A stretch of DNA of 64,000 nt from NCBI GenBank assembly GCA_019671135.1, contig JAHRHY010000022.1, forward strand, positions 62,001 to 126,000. The letters run 5' to 3'. How positions within the stretch are numbered: position 1 is the first letter of the stretch; each line of letters starts with the position of its first letter. The position numbers were made by a program, and so were the translations under genes. Of this stretch, positions 28,001 through 39,300 are shown one piece after another. A model generated the notes under the pieces. That model was given only the letters and a program-made list of their open reading frames with translations. It was not told the origin of the DNA and made no database searches. Source of the stretch: Linnemannia hyalina (taxonomy: Eukaryota > Mortierellomycota > Mortierellomycetes > Mortierellales > Mortierellaceae).

Positions 28001-28912
28001 TCAAGAACTTGGTGTTTGAGGCAGAATCGGACGTCAAGGAGAACGTCATGCGTCAGTTTGGCTATAACAACCTTGTGCTGCTGTTGAACGACAGCGAGCC
28101 CGCCGTTCAGGAACAGGCCCTCAACCTTGTACGGAATCTGGCCCACAAGAGAGAACACGATATTGAGCAGGTCTTTAGAGGTCTTGGAAACGGGCAGTTA
28201 CTCAGTATTATTGAGGAAAAGTTGTCCTGGGACGACCCACGGTTATTGGAGCATGTAAGTGTCACCTTTGCGGATCAAATTGCCTCACCCGCTCTATTGA
28301 ACTTTGTTAGCTCGTGTATTGATATGTTTCAATCAATTTTCATGTTGACGGCTATAGGCTTTGTATGTGCTGGTGAACATTGCGACGGGAAGCGAATACC
28401 ACAAGCAGAGCATTCTCAAGCGGCAAGGGATTCTTCGATCTGTGCTGAGGTCGATGAACCATGAATCCGCAGCCATCCGGGTGGCCAGTATCTGGGTCAT
28501 AATCAATTTGACATGGCCGGATGACAAGGTTTCCCAGTCAGTGCATGAGTGTGTGACATTGTTGAGGAGTATGGGTGTTGAAGACCGGCTCCTGGCCTTG
28601 AACGCGGACCATGATCTCGACGTCCGCGATCGAGTCAAGACGGCGCTACAGCACTTCCTGATGGATCAGCAGCAATATGGACATAACAACAATGGCAACG
28701 GAGCGCCGTCGGACCAGACTGGATCTGGCATTGGCCGGCATGGGTATTCCTCCTCTCGATACCATGATCCTCGGCAACAGCAGCAGCAGGAGAATATTCC
28801 TTCATCATCATCCTCGTCTGGGGATGCGTTTGGCGGCGGTGCTGGGTCGACTATGGATACGACGCATATTGTGACAGGAGGTCCTGGTGCGGGCGGTCAT
28901 GACCGGAGATAG
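25036..28912 (+). CDS. ARMC8: ARMC8/GID5 (Vid28) armadillo-repeat protein
   Basis: Armadillo scaffold of the GID/CTLH E3 ubiquitin ligase; in yeast the Gid5/Vid28 subunit holds the substrate receptor. Ten exons: 25036-25190, 25787-25872, 26082-26242, 26366-26654, 26813-26897, 27010-27140, 27241-27383, 27494-27712, 27826-28254 and 28358-28912. They join in frame to 750 residues, a little longer than human ARMC8 (673). Family-specific blocks include CTRSLSRSVKNLRTS, LCNIVLDVSPMKK, RLNTVWAIKNLVFEAE and WVIINLTWPDD. Hydrophobic helical repeats fill nearly the whole protein up to about residue 670. The tail is Gln, Ser and Gly-rich and not conserved in the family. Short introns break the repeats. 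The gene is convergent with an MFS transporter. Confidence 0.94.
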
Positions 28913-29375
28913 TAGTCGTTTGGGACAGAATTTGCCAATTCCAGCTTTTTTTTTTCACAGTGCTTACAGACAAACAACACATAGAAAATAAACCAACTAG
29001 TCTCATATACATGTTGTTGTTGCTTGTTGTGCCAAACCAGGAATGTAAGGCTCCTTCCTCCTGAGTAGGTTTAAATTAGGCAGTATTGTCGAAACTTCTC
29101 TGTGCTGTCCGTTATTCTGCGGTGACAGTGTGCCTTGCTCTTTGATCACTTGTCCTACAATCCTGCTCCTGTGAATTGATCAAAATCTTTTCATGTGGGT
29201 CCTGTCTGCCCACAAGATTATCTTTTTTTTTTGATATCAACTGTAGCCGCAAATGTACCTTATGGGGGTGAAAAATTGTTTGCAACTTGAGGGGATTTAA
29301 TTAATTAATACATGGTGTATATGGGTACTGTGAGAAGGAAGGAAAGTGGGAGTGAGGGAATGCTAGCTAAGTTGT
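28913..29375. other. Convergent intergenic region
   Basis: Contains the two 3' flanks of the ARMC8 and MFS genes and T-rich stretches. No coding sequence is seen. Confidence 0.6.
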
Positions 29376-31112
29376 TTAGGCCTTGATTTCGAGTTGCTGG
29401 GTCTTGATCTCCTTAATCTCATCGTGCTGGAGGGCCTGCTGCTTGCGATACTCTTCCTCCTCGTCCTCGATCTGGGTATCGTCGATCAGGCTGGGGTTGA
29501 GGGCAAAGGAACCCTTAGGGATGAAGGTGGCGAGGAAGAGGATGCCACAGACGACAGAGTACATGATACCACCCACTCGGAACAAGGCCGGATGGATGTC
29601 CCCGTTGTTGTTGTTGTAGTAGTAATCAATAACCTTTCCGAGGATGGGACCGAGGGCGGCGTAGAGGACGATGTAGAACGAGTACAGGAAGGCCATAACG
29701 GCACCGAGGGGCGAGACCTTGTCGTTAGGGTTCTCCATCTTTGAGAGGGCCGACTGGATGTAGGCAGCGAGGGAGACATCACCGGCAGCCCAACCGAAGG
29801 AGACGGGGATCCAGATAGCGGCCAAGGTCCAGGCGAAGGTGAGGGAATTGACCTGCTCGGGGTAGGCGTAAGGGAGGACCCAGATGATCAGAAGACCGAA
29901 AGCATCGAGACGCAACCAGGGGATAGGGGTCTTGATGGTCTTGGCAAAGAAGAGGACGAAGAGGGCACCGAGGAGCTCACCAAAGTTGGAGCCTCCGACC
30001 ATGATCTGGGCGTAGGCACTCTCGAGGAGGACGTACTTTGCAAAGGCGGGCGAGAGCTGGGACTCGAGGTAACGGTGGGTGAAGAGGGGGATGGAGTAAC
30101 CGGGGATCAACCAGATGAACTTGCGGCTGGAGAAGATGATCTTGACACCGAGGACGACCGATTGACCAAAGTGGGCGAAACCATGGCCGATTTGGCTCAG
30201 GAGCGAGTGCTCCTCGAGGGTCTCGAGGCGTCTGCGGTTCTCGTGGTCGGCATCCAAGAGACCAATGAAGGACCAGGCACCGGAGGCGAGGATAAAGAGG
30301 AAAGGAGTCATGGCAGGGGCAATAGCGTTTCCGAGCTTGAGGACCAAGAAGGTCGAGAAGAAGGCTCCAGCGGTACCGGCAATCTCGTAGAAGACGTGGA
30401 CGAGGCCATCCATTTTCTTCAGCTTGATAACATCACCTCCGACGATATCACGGGGAATGACACGACGGATGAGCTCGACCATGCCGTGGCAGATACCGAT
30501 GATTGAGTAGATGGGGAAGAGGATGACATAGTCCCATTGGCCGTAACGCTTGACGCCGTTCTCGGGGACCTTGCCTCCGGTCGAGACGTCAATGATGATG
30601 ATGAGGGCTGAGAGGAGACCAAAGAAGAAGATGGAGGCGGAGAGGACACTGCGGGTGGGGAAGCGTCTGATGAGGGGGGCGATGGCGATGGAGCCGACAC
30701 ACTGAAAGGCCTGGTTGAGACCCTGAAGAATGGCCAAGTTGGAGAATACGTTGGCTGCCTTGAAGCGGTCGGTGGCGAGCAAGGTGATGGAACCAGTGAA
30801 CGCCTCCTATTAACAGTGGTTGGTCATATGGTGGGAGAAGGTGTTATAATTATTCGAGTGAGGTGGATGGAGGATGATTACGAAGGAGAGGAAGAGGGAA
30901 GAAGAGCAATACAAAGAAGAGGTAATGAGTCAGTCAGCTAGTCCGTAACGTTGAAAAGCCGTAACTGAAAGAAGGATGATAAAGAGGAACCTAAATAACG
31001 ACTGCGAAGAAGGTCAACTTACGAGACCGAACTTGTAGAGCATAATACCGGCCATGTAGATCATGACATTGCGCTTTTCCGTAGCAGAAAAGTCTGAGAG
31101 TGGGTTACCCAT
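29376..31112 (-). CDS. Major facilitator superfamily transporter
   Basis: Polytopic membrane transporter; the substrate is unknown. Two exons on the complement, 31112-31023 and 30806-29376, join in phase 0 to 506 residues. The first exon supplies MGNPLSDFSATEKRN and the first helix. About eleven or twelve hydrophobic segments follow, with a charged cytoplasmic loop in the middle (DADHENRRRLETLEEH) separating two halves as in MFS proteins. The C-terminal tail is hydrophilic, acidic then Gln/Lys-rich. The start is supported by a TATA box about 112 bp upstream. Codon use is strongly biased to C- and G-ending codons, more than its neighbours, which suggests high expression. I recognise the fold class but not the subfamily; an UNC93-like or general-substrate fungal family is possible. 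Confidence 0.8.
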
Positions 31113-34100
31113 TGTTGAAAGAAGAGAGGGGGAGGAAGAGAAGAGGAAGAGAGAGAGGAAGGAGGTAGAAGAGGAGTGAGTTGAAAAGACTGAGGAACAA
31201 AAACAAGCGCGGGTAAAAGGACCCTTTTATACTCAGGGGGGACAAGGTGAGTGTTAATGAACCCCAAACTCCCCCTATGAGAACGTGAGAGCACTTGTTT
31301 TTTGTTGTTGCTTGCGCGTGGTTGAAGTGGAGCAACGAGTAAAAAATAGATGTGAAGGTGGGAGATGAGTTATAGACGTATGAACGAGCTCCTGGCTCGG
31401 GGACGAAGGATGATTGGCTTGCAGGAGAAGGATCGTGGATTGACGGGCAAAGGATAGGTGGAGGACCAACGAATCGTTATCATTCGCTGAAAGCATCTTT
31501 TTTGTTATAGAGTTCTGCCCAGTCCCTGGAGAAAGAAGAAGTGTCAGAAGCGAGGGAAGGATGGAAACAAAGCATGGTTCTTTGGGAGAGACTGAGTTTA
31601 AGATGGAGAGAATGATCGAAGTGTTATTGTTATCATGGTTACAAATCCATGAATAAAACAATAAGGAAAACAATACTAAAAGCCAAGACAAGGCACCAAA
31701 TGGCGTGAATGAAGAGGATAATGGGATGCTAAGGAGGAATTATAGAACAAAAGGAAGGAAACGGAATGGACAAAAACCTTCTCTCACACGTTGAACATCC
31801 TCGACGATTACCTGGATTTGTCCTCGAGTCAGCAAACCCAAAAAAAGGCCTCACCCGCAGCAGCAACAGCAGCAGCAACAGCGACCGTTATTTATCGACC
31901 ATGACCAAAAAAGGTCGCGCATTTTTTTTCACGCCGCTGTGTTTTTTTCTTTGGGTGTGTTTACCAGGGTTTCGACATAATGCAGGTTTACCGGGGATAG
32001 TGCAAATTAGGCTTTAATGGTCGGCTGTCTAGTCGCGCCCAAAGGGAGATTACTTGCCTTGCTCTTTTTTTGTTTGCAACAGAGCGAGTGGAGTGCTCAA
32101 GAGAGAACGATTTTGTTGGCAGAATTGATTATTGGCCAACCATTCAGGCACGCTCAGCCAACATACCCTAGGACAAGGGAAACAAAGGCACATGGCCCTG
32201 AAATCCATCTTCCTCCTTTACATTCATGCACCGTGCTTCGTCTCATTTTAGGAGAATTGGTCCTCTGGGAAACTGGTGCTGCGGTCTAGGCATCGCTGTT
32301 TGTACATTGAGTGAACCTAAACACCCCTTGGTTGCCCGATACCACTGATGGACTTGTCTCGGGGACTGCCCTGATAGACTGAGCCCATGGACTCACCAGA
32401 CCCCCTCTTCCCTCCTTTCGTTCTTTTCATCTTTCCCTCGTTGCACCCCTTCTCTCTCAGTCTCGCCTCCCTCGCTTTCTCTTTCTCCTTCTCTCTACAT
32501 GAACAACCCTTATACCGCCACTCTACCTTCCTCCACTACCTTATACTGGTAACATGCACCCATAGAAGAGGAAATGTCGATGGGAACGTGGACACATCCA
32601 CTGGTGAACGTCCAACGTGGAAAGTTGTGTTACAATGCACGAAAAGAGCACCACCTAAAAAAAAGGGGAAGAGTCCGTTCGACATTTTCCCAGAATTCCG
32701 AGCCCGGACTTTTCCAAAGCTTCTTTTGAGGCCTTTGGACGAACAACCAATGCTTAATACCCACATAAAAAAAATATGCAGCAAGCGTACACGCACACAT
32801 TACGCTATGCAGGCTGGATTCACGAGGAAGGCAGGCGCTATTTTTCACTTTGTGTCCGCCTTTCCTCGTCAATACATCCTCTTTCAGATTTTAATTCTTT
32901 CGCCTCTCACTATTATACTTTTTTGTTACCATGTAATAGATGGCCTAAGCCCAAGCTGGTTTCTTTTGTTCATGGTTTACTCCTTTGGAGGGATTTTTTG
33001 TCTCCAATGAATGATCCCATGTGTGCTGCGATCTGTCCACAAGTGGGTCTTCTCTCTACTCCTCCAACTTTTTTTCACCTCCACATGAAAAGGTTATCTT
33101 GTTCGACGAATGAGTTTGACCATTGTAAGGTTGTAAGCCGAAGGTAAGAGCCGACAAGAGTTCATGTGAGACCTTTTTTTTTGTCACATCCACATGGTTC
33201 GTTCGTTTCTTTCTATGAATACAAACTACAAGAAGGTGAGGTTTGTCTATCGTAGAAAAAGATATGATGTAATTCAAGAGAGAAGCAGGAAAGTCGCGAA
33301 CAGCGCTAGGGTAGTACCTCCGCCAGGCAAGGATTCGAGCGTAGGGGTAAGGTTTTGCATTTCGGAGACGGCAGAGTAACGATGACATTTTTCATTGTAA
33401 ATAAACAAACAGACACGGCACTCTTCTCGGGGGTCACAAAGGAAGGGAGATGAGAGGATCTTGAAAGAGACGAAGAAAAAACTGTATGCAATGCCACCCA
33501 AAGTTGTCACTTTGACTCTAGACTCTTTCTTTTTGAAGTAAACATAAGCATCTATCTAATCTTCACTCCCAAGCTAACACGTTTTTACTTCTTGTACTCA
33601 TAGAAAACAACTTACTAGTAGAGTGGTGCTACAAAAACAAGAAGCTCCTTTGCACTCGCTTGAGCCTAACCTAGTCTGCAAGCTCGCGTGCCACTATTGT
33701 TTTTTGGTGGTATTGTAACGTTGATCATTTCATTCTCATTCGAGAGGTACTGGATCAGAGGAAAAAAAAGGGTCCAGAGAAAAAAAAAGTGAGGAGAGAT
33801 GGGGGGCACAGATTCTAGAGTGTCGATTCTTTCACTACCCCCTGTTGCTTCTTCTTTTGCGATCGTTTGCGAAAGGAAAATGTCCGTTCCAGAGGATCTG
33901 ACAAGTGTGAGATGAAGTAACAAAACGAATGACAGGTGGTACATTTTAGCGACTGACATCATGATACTGCCTTTTATTCACCTACAATCGCTACACTGCA
34001 TACTACTTTTCTATTGTGGATCGGGATTAAATCTGGTAGATATGAACACACACCTTGTAAGCGAAGATAGTAATGAGTGATCGTATTCTGAATCTTCATT

Positions 34101-34238
34101 TTTTGAAGGAAACATGCAAAGTAGGTGTCGACGCTTTTTTTTCGGTGGGAATGCATATCGAATAGGTAACCAATCCTCTCTACTTTCTGTCAAGGAAAAA
34201 GGTTAAGAAGAAGCGACAAGCTATGCGCGAAACATCCA
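31113..34238. other. Gene-free region between the MFS gene and the retroelement array
   Basis: About 3 kb without a supportable gene. The left 150 bp is the MFS promoter. The block near 32.39-32.56 kb is CT-rich and gives a long open frame by composition alone. I saw no transposon ends, tRNA or repeat array here. Confidence 0.5.
31224..31231 (-). promoter_or_regulatory. TATA box of the MFS transporter gene
   Basis: TATAAAAG on the minus strand, about 112 bp upstream of the MFS start codon. It is one of few clear TATA elements in the window and fits the biased codon use of that gene. Confidence 0.6.
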
Positions 34239-34410
34239 TTTTTTTTATTTTTACTTTCTGAAAATCAGCACAAAGAAGGCATTTGGAAGTAAAAAGGGAT
34301 TACAAATTAAACTCTTCAGTGCACCATCCACCAGTTGCAGTCCGGTCCGGAACTTAGCTCTGCATAACAATTGTCGCTGCTCTTCACAGCTTAAACGGAA
34401 GAAAATAAAA

Positions 34411-36376
34411 CTAGATACGAATAAAGGGGATTCTTCCCATCCTCTCCATCATTAACAACCTCCTCCTTCCTAACAAACTTCCCAACGACCGCCCGTCAGC
34501 AGCGTGTGGGTCCTTGGTCGCTCCAGGGCGCCTTCCTTCATCATGTGTGGCTAACAAAGCGCCACACGGGCAGAAACCATCGTGGGTGATGTAACCGTAT
34601 CCTTGCCTCCAGTCACCTCGGGGCCTGTGTACTTGGATGTCTTGTTCTTGGCAGAGATACCCTGGGTCTGCTCCCACGCGATCGTCGCGGAGCACCGAGG
34701 TTTCCAGATCAGCTCCGAGGCCTGCGCCTCCAGGTAGCCAACAAACTTGTGAAGGACTGTCTTGGCGATGAACATTGGGGTCCGGAAGACCGCGGACCAT
34801 TCAGTCAACATGCTCAAGGGGGTGGTGCCGCGGAGGAGATCCGACACATTCCACATCGGTTTCTCGTCTCGATCGAGAGCTGGACTACCGCTGTGCACGG
34901 CTCGAGCTCCACCGATGGGGGAAAATCCTCGTACATGATCTGCATCCGAAGGGGGCCACCAGTGTATGGGTACTGGCCTCGGTACCTGACGACCTCTGTC
35001 CACCGCGCGTTTGTATTCTCGCTTCCTGGCTGCGTTGTAGCTGTTTGTCGCCTGCACACCCCACTCATTAATCTTGCCCATGGCCTCCTTCCAGATCTCA
35101 GTGGTGATCTCAGATGCCGAAGGGCATTTCCAGACGTGATCGTTATCCTCCTCGAGTTCGCATCGTCGGCACACGCATGTTGGGTACAGGTTGGGCTTGC
35201 GAGCCTGCATGGAGTTCAGAGTGGGCAGCATTCCATGCAGCTTTTTGATATGATGTGTGCGTTGGTGAGAGTCCTTACTGTTGCTGTAAAAGGTGAAGAC
35301 TGCGTGCCTGTCGTGGACATAAGCCAAGGTCGAGTTCCATTCCACGTCATCGATGTCAGGGATCGCCCTCTTGACCCGCCTCTGTGACGTCCAGGCCTGA
35401 TGGTGACGGATTGTCGATTGTTGTTTGAGGAGCTGACGTAGATCGATTTCAACAATCCCGCCGTAACAATGTGCAAAGGTCGTGATATCCGTCTGTTGAG
35501 TGAGATCCACCATCCAGGGCACTGAACCACTCTGTGCTGCCACCTTCGCCGCCTGATCCGCAAGTTCGTTTCCGTGGATGTTGCTGTGACCTTTGATCCA
35601 CACCACTTCGACCCTGCCTGGCCGAGATTCCACAGCCTGCCAAAGCACCGCCCAGATACCCGCATATGTACTCCTGAATCGCTTCCTCGGTAAAGTGTCC
35701 CGACGATTCTTCACCAGGCGACTATACTGTTCCACCACTGACTGATTGTCCAGCTTGACCACAATGTCCTGTTCCGGTGGTGCTGACAAGACTGCGGCTA
35801 ATAAGCCCATGAGCTCGGCCTTAGCCGAGGATGCGTGACCGTCCGTTCGTCCTTGTACTGTCAGAGGGTTGTCCTGAGTGAGATCCACCACTCCAAAGGC
35901 CTGGGATACTTCTAGCGTTCCCGAGTTCAGAAGAGATCCGTCAGAGTACAGGACGCGAGGGGTAGAGTTGTCGACGTGTGTGTCCTGAATTACGCGCATT
36001 GACGCCGCCTCTCCTGGAGACAGGCAAAGTGGGCCGATCTGTGTGGTCGGGGGTCCTGGTACAGGCGGTGGTTGGACTTGATGGCGTTCTTGCAAAGGAA
36101 AGCTAGCATCTGTGTCAAAGGCTGGTCTGTATCGTGGTTTCGTTTCCTTGAGGCTGGATAGGATCTCTTTTAGGCGAGCGACGACCAAGCGGTGTTGTTG
36201 ACGGAGTGCTTCCTTTTCCTTTTTCTGCTGCAGTCTCCTGGCTTGGTGTTGTTGACGGAGTGCTTCCTTTTCTTTTTTCTGCTGCAGTCTCCTGGCTTGG
36301 TGTTGTTGACGGAGTGCTTCCTTTTCCTCATTCTGCTGCAGTCTCCTGGCTTGGTATTCCACGGGAAGACCGTGAC
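34411..36376 (-). pseudogene. RNase H/zinc-knuckle part of LINE ORF2, frameshifted
   Basis: Encodes the C-terminal half of the retrotransposon polyprotein: three 18-residue repeats with QARRLQQKKEKEALRQQH, then RNase H with YSDGS, the Glu of SAKAELMG, KLDNQS and GNELADQAA, then the knuckle CVCRRCELEEDNDHVWKC. Compared with copy A it lacks one G in the run at 34620-34623 (four instead of five). That shifts the frame about 70 codons before the normal end and terminates translation at 34551. The original C-terminus, with CPCGALLATH, continues in another frame to about 34411. Reverse transcriptase and endonuclease are missing. Confidence 0.85.
36193..36354 (-). repeat. 54-bp coding repeat, three units (copy B)
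   Basis: Units start at 36193, 36247 and 36301 with a period of exactly 54 bp. Each encodes an 18-residue amphipathic, Lys/Glu/Gln-rich segment predicted to form a coiled coil. Confidence 0.9.
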
Positions 36377-39300
36377 TTTTTTTTTTTTTTCTTTTTTTTT
36401 TTTTTTCGTACACAATTTTATTTCTCTGACAAACAGCATAGAGAAGTTATTTGGAAGTAAAAGGGAACTACAGACCAAACTCTTCAGTGCACCATCCACC
36501 AGTCGCAGTCCGGTCCAGAACCTGGCTCTGCGCAACAATTGTCGCTGCTCTTCACAGCTTAAACGGAAGAAAATAAAACTAGATACGAATGAAGGGGATT
36601 CTTCCCATCCTCTCCATCATTGACAACCTCCTCCTTCCTAACAAACTCTCCAACAAACGCTCGTCAGCAGCGCGTGGGTCCTTGGTCGCCCCAGGGCACC
36701 TTCCTTCACAATGTGTGGCTAGCGAAGCGCCACACGGACAGAAACCATCATGCGTGATGTAACCGTATCCTTGACTCCAGTCACCTCGGGGGCCTGTGTA
36801 CTTGGATGTCTTGTCCTTGGCAGAGATGCCCTGGGTCTGCTCCCACGCGATCGTCGCGGAGCACCGAGGTTTCCAGATCAGCTCCGAGGCCTGCGCCTCC
36901 AGGTAGCCAACAAACTTGTGAAGGACTGTCTTGGCGATGGACATTGGGGTCCGGAAGACCGCGGACCATTCAGTCAACATGCTCAAGGGGGTGATGCCGC
37001 GGAGGAGATCCGACACATTCCACATCGGTTTCTCGTCTCGATCGAGAGCTGGACTACCGCTGTGCACGGCTCGAGCTCCACCGATGGAGGAAAATCCTCG
37101 TACATGATCTGCATCCGAAGGGGGCCACCAGTGTATGGGTACTGGCCTCGGTACCTGACGACCTCTGTCCACCGCGCGTTTGTATTCCCGCTTCCTGGCT
37201 GCGTTGTAGCTGTTTGTCGCCTGCACACCCCACTCATTAATCTTGCCCATGGCCTCCTTCCAGATCTCAGTGGTGGTCTCAGCTGCCGAAGGGCATTTCC
37301 AGACGTGATCGTTATCCTCCTTCTCGAGCTCGCATCGTCGGCACACGCATGTTGGGTACAGGTTGGGCTTGCGAGCCTGCATGGAGTTCAGAGTGGGCAG
37401 CATTCCATGCAGCTTTTTGATGTGATGTGTTCTTTGATGGGAGTCCTTGCTGTTGCTGTAAAAGGTGAAGACTGCGTGCCTGTCGTGGACATAAGCCAAG
37501 GTCGAGTTCCATTCCACGTCCTCGATGTCAGGGATCGCCCTCTTGACCCGCCTCTGTGACGTCCAGGCCTGATGGTGACGGATTGTCGATTGTTGTTTGA
37601 GGAGCTGACGTAGATCGATTTCAACAATCCCGCCGTAACAATGTGCAAAGGTCGTGATATCCGTCTGTTGAGTGAGATCCACCATCCAGGGCACTGAACC
37701 ACTCTGTGCTGCCACCTTCGCCGCCTGATCCGCAAGTTCGTTTCCGTGGATGTTGCTGTGACCTTTGATCCACACCACCTCAACCCCGCCTGGCCGAGAT
37801 TCCACAACCTGACAAAGCACCGCCCAGATACCCGCATATGTACTCCTGAATCGCTTCCTCGGTAAGGTGTCCCGACGATTCTTCACCAGGCGACTATACT
37901 GATCCACCACTGACTGATTGTCCAGCTTGACCACAATGTCCTGTTCCGGTGGTGCTGACAGGACTGCGGCTAATAAGCCCATGAGCTCGGCCTTAGCCGA
38001 GGATGCGTGACCGTCCGTTCGTCCTTGTACTGTCAGAGGGTTGTCCTGAGTGAGATCCACCACTCCAAAGGCCTGGGATACTTCTAGCGTTCCCGAGTTC
38101 AGAAGAGATCCGTCAGAGTACAGGACGCGAGGGGTGGAGTTGTCGACGTGTGTGTCCTGAACTACGCGCATGGACGCCGCCTCTACTGGAGACAGGCAAA
38201 GGGGGCCGATCTGTGTGGTCGGGGGTCCTGGTACAGGCGGTGGTTGGACTTGATGGCGTTCTTGCAAAGGAAAGCTAGCATCTGTGTCAAAGGCTGGTCT
38301 GTATCGTGGTTTCGTTTCCTTGAGGCTGGATAGGATCTCTTTTAGGCGAGCGACGACCAAGCGGTGTTGTTGACGGAGTGCTTCCTTGTCCTTTTTCTGC
38401 TGCAGTCTCCTGGCTTGGTGTTGTTGACGGAGTGCTTCCTTTTCCTCTTTCTGCTGCAGTCTCCTGGCTTGGTGTTGTTGATGGAGTGCCTCTGTTTCTT
38501 TCTGCTGTTGCAGTTTCCTGGCTTGGGAGGATTCCAGCTGTTGCACCCTCAATCGATAGTCCTCTGCTTTCCTGGTCTGCCTGATCTCCAAATCCGAGCG
38601 AAGAGAGACAAGGCGATGAGCACGGTATTCGTTGACGGCCTCGGTGGCCCGGCGACGTATCCCAAGGGCGACGGTCTTGCGACGACTAGAAATTGACTTG
38701 ATGCGGGCGGCTGCGTTGTCGGCCTGAGTATTGGTCATCAAAAGAATGGCAGCCAGTTCTTGTGGTTTCCTGGCAAGTTGACTCCGGTATCGGCTTCTGA
38801 GTCCATCATACTTTGTGTTGTCTGCCGACTGTTTTTTCCTGGTGTCGCTGTTGATGCGAAGGATCTCGGCATCGTATTCGGCCGCGGGACGGAGGAGACG
38901 CTCTCTGCAAGCGTCGTCCAGTGTGTCGACTGCTCGCTCAAAGACAAGATCGGTTGTATCAGGCGGGAGAGGTGAGGGGGTGGTGAGAGTTGCTGGAGTG
39001 GGGGTGGTGAGAGTTGCTGGAGTGGGGGAGAATGTTGGAGTAGGGGGACATGTTGGAGTGTTAGGAGTGTTGGGTGGTGGAGTACCTGTCAGAGAAGGGC
39101 CGGGACTCAAAACTGGAGTTGGAACAGTGACAGGCGAAAGAGCCGGCGATGAGACGGGACTCGAGACTGGAGCAGGAACGACGACCTGCGAAAGGACTGG
39201 AGACGATAATAGCGAAGGAGGAGTGGATGAGAGTAAAGGAGAAGGTGACTGAGGAGAAGGTGACTGAGGAAAGATTGACTGGGGGAGAGAGAGGAGAGAA

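Larger units (their letters stand above)
34239..36376 (-). mobile_element. Non-LTR retrotransposon copy B (5'-truncated)
   Basis: Minus-strand copy beginning inside the coiled-coil repeats. It runs through RNase H, a zinc knuckle and a 3'UTR to a short A-rich tail (T-rich on the plus strand at 34239-34246). It is nearly identical to copy A over about 2.1 kb, so it inserted recently. Its 5' end abuts the poly(A) tail of copy A directly. A short inverted repeat (cacgggaagaccgtg) sits at the junction and is absent from the matching place in copy A. Confidence 0.87.

Noticed and set aside
32387..33010. A 207-codon plus-strand frame
   Set aside because: Its first half is a CT-rich tract translating to Pro, Phe, Ser and Leu, a common artefact here. 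No domain is visible and there are no supporting splice or promoter signals.
33300..33360. A tRNA-like B-box (ggattcgagc)
   Set aside because: No matching A-box, acceptor stem or anticodon arm can be drawn around it.
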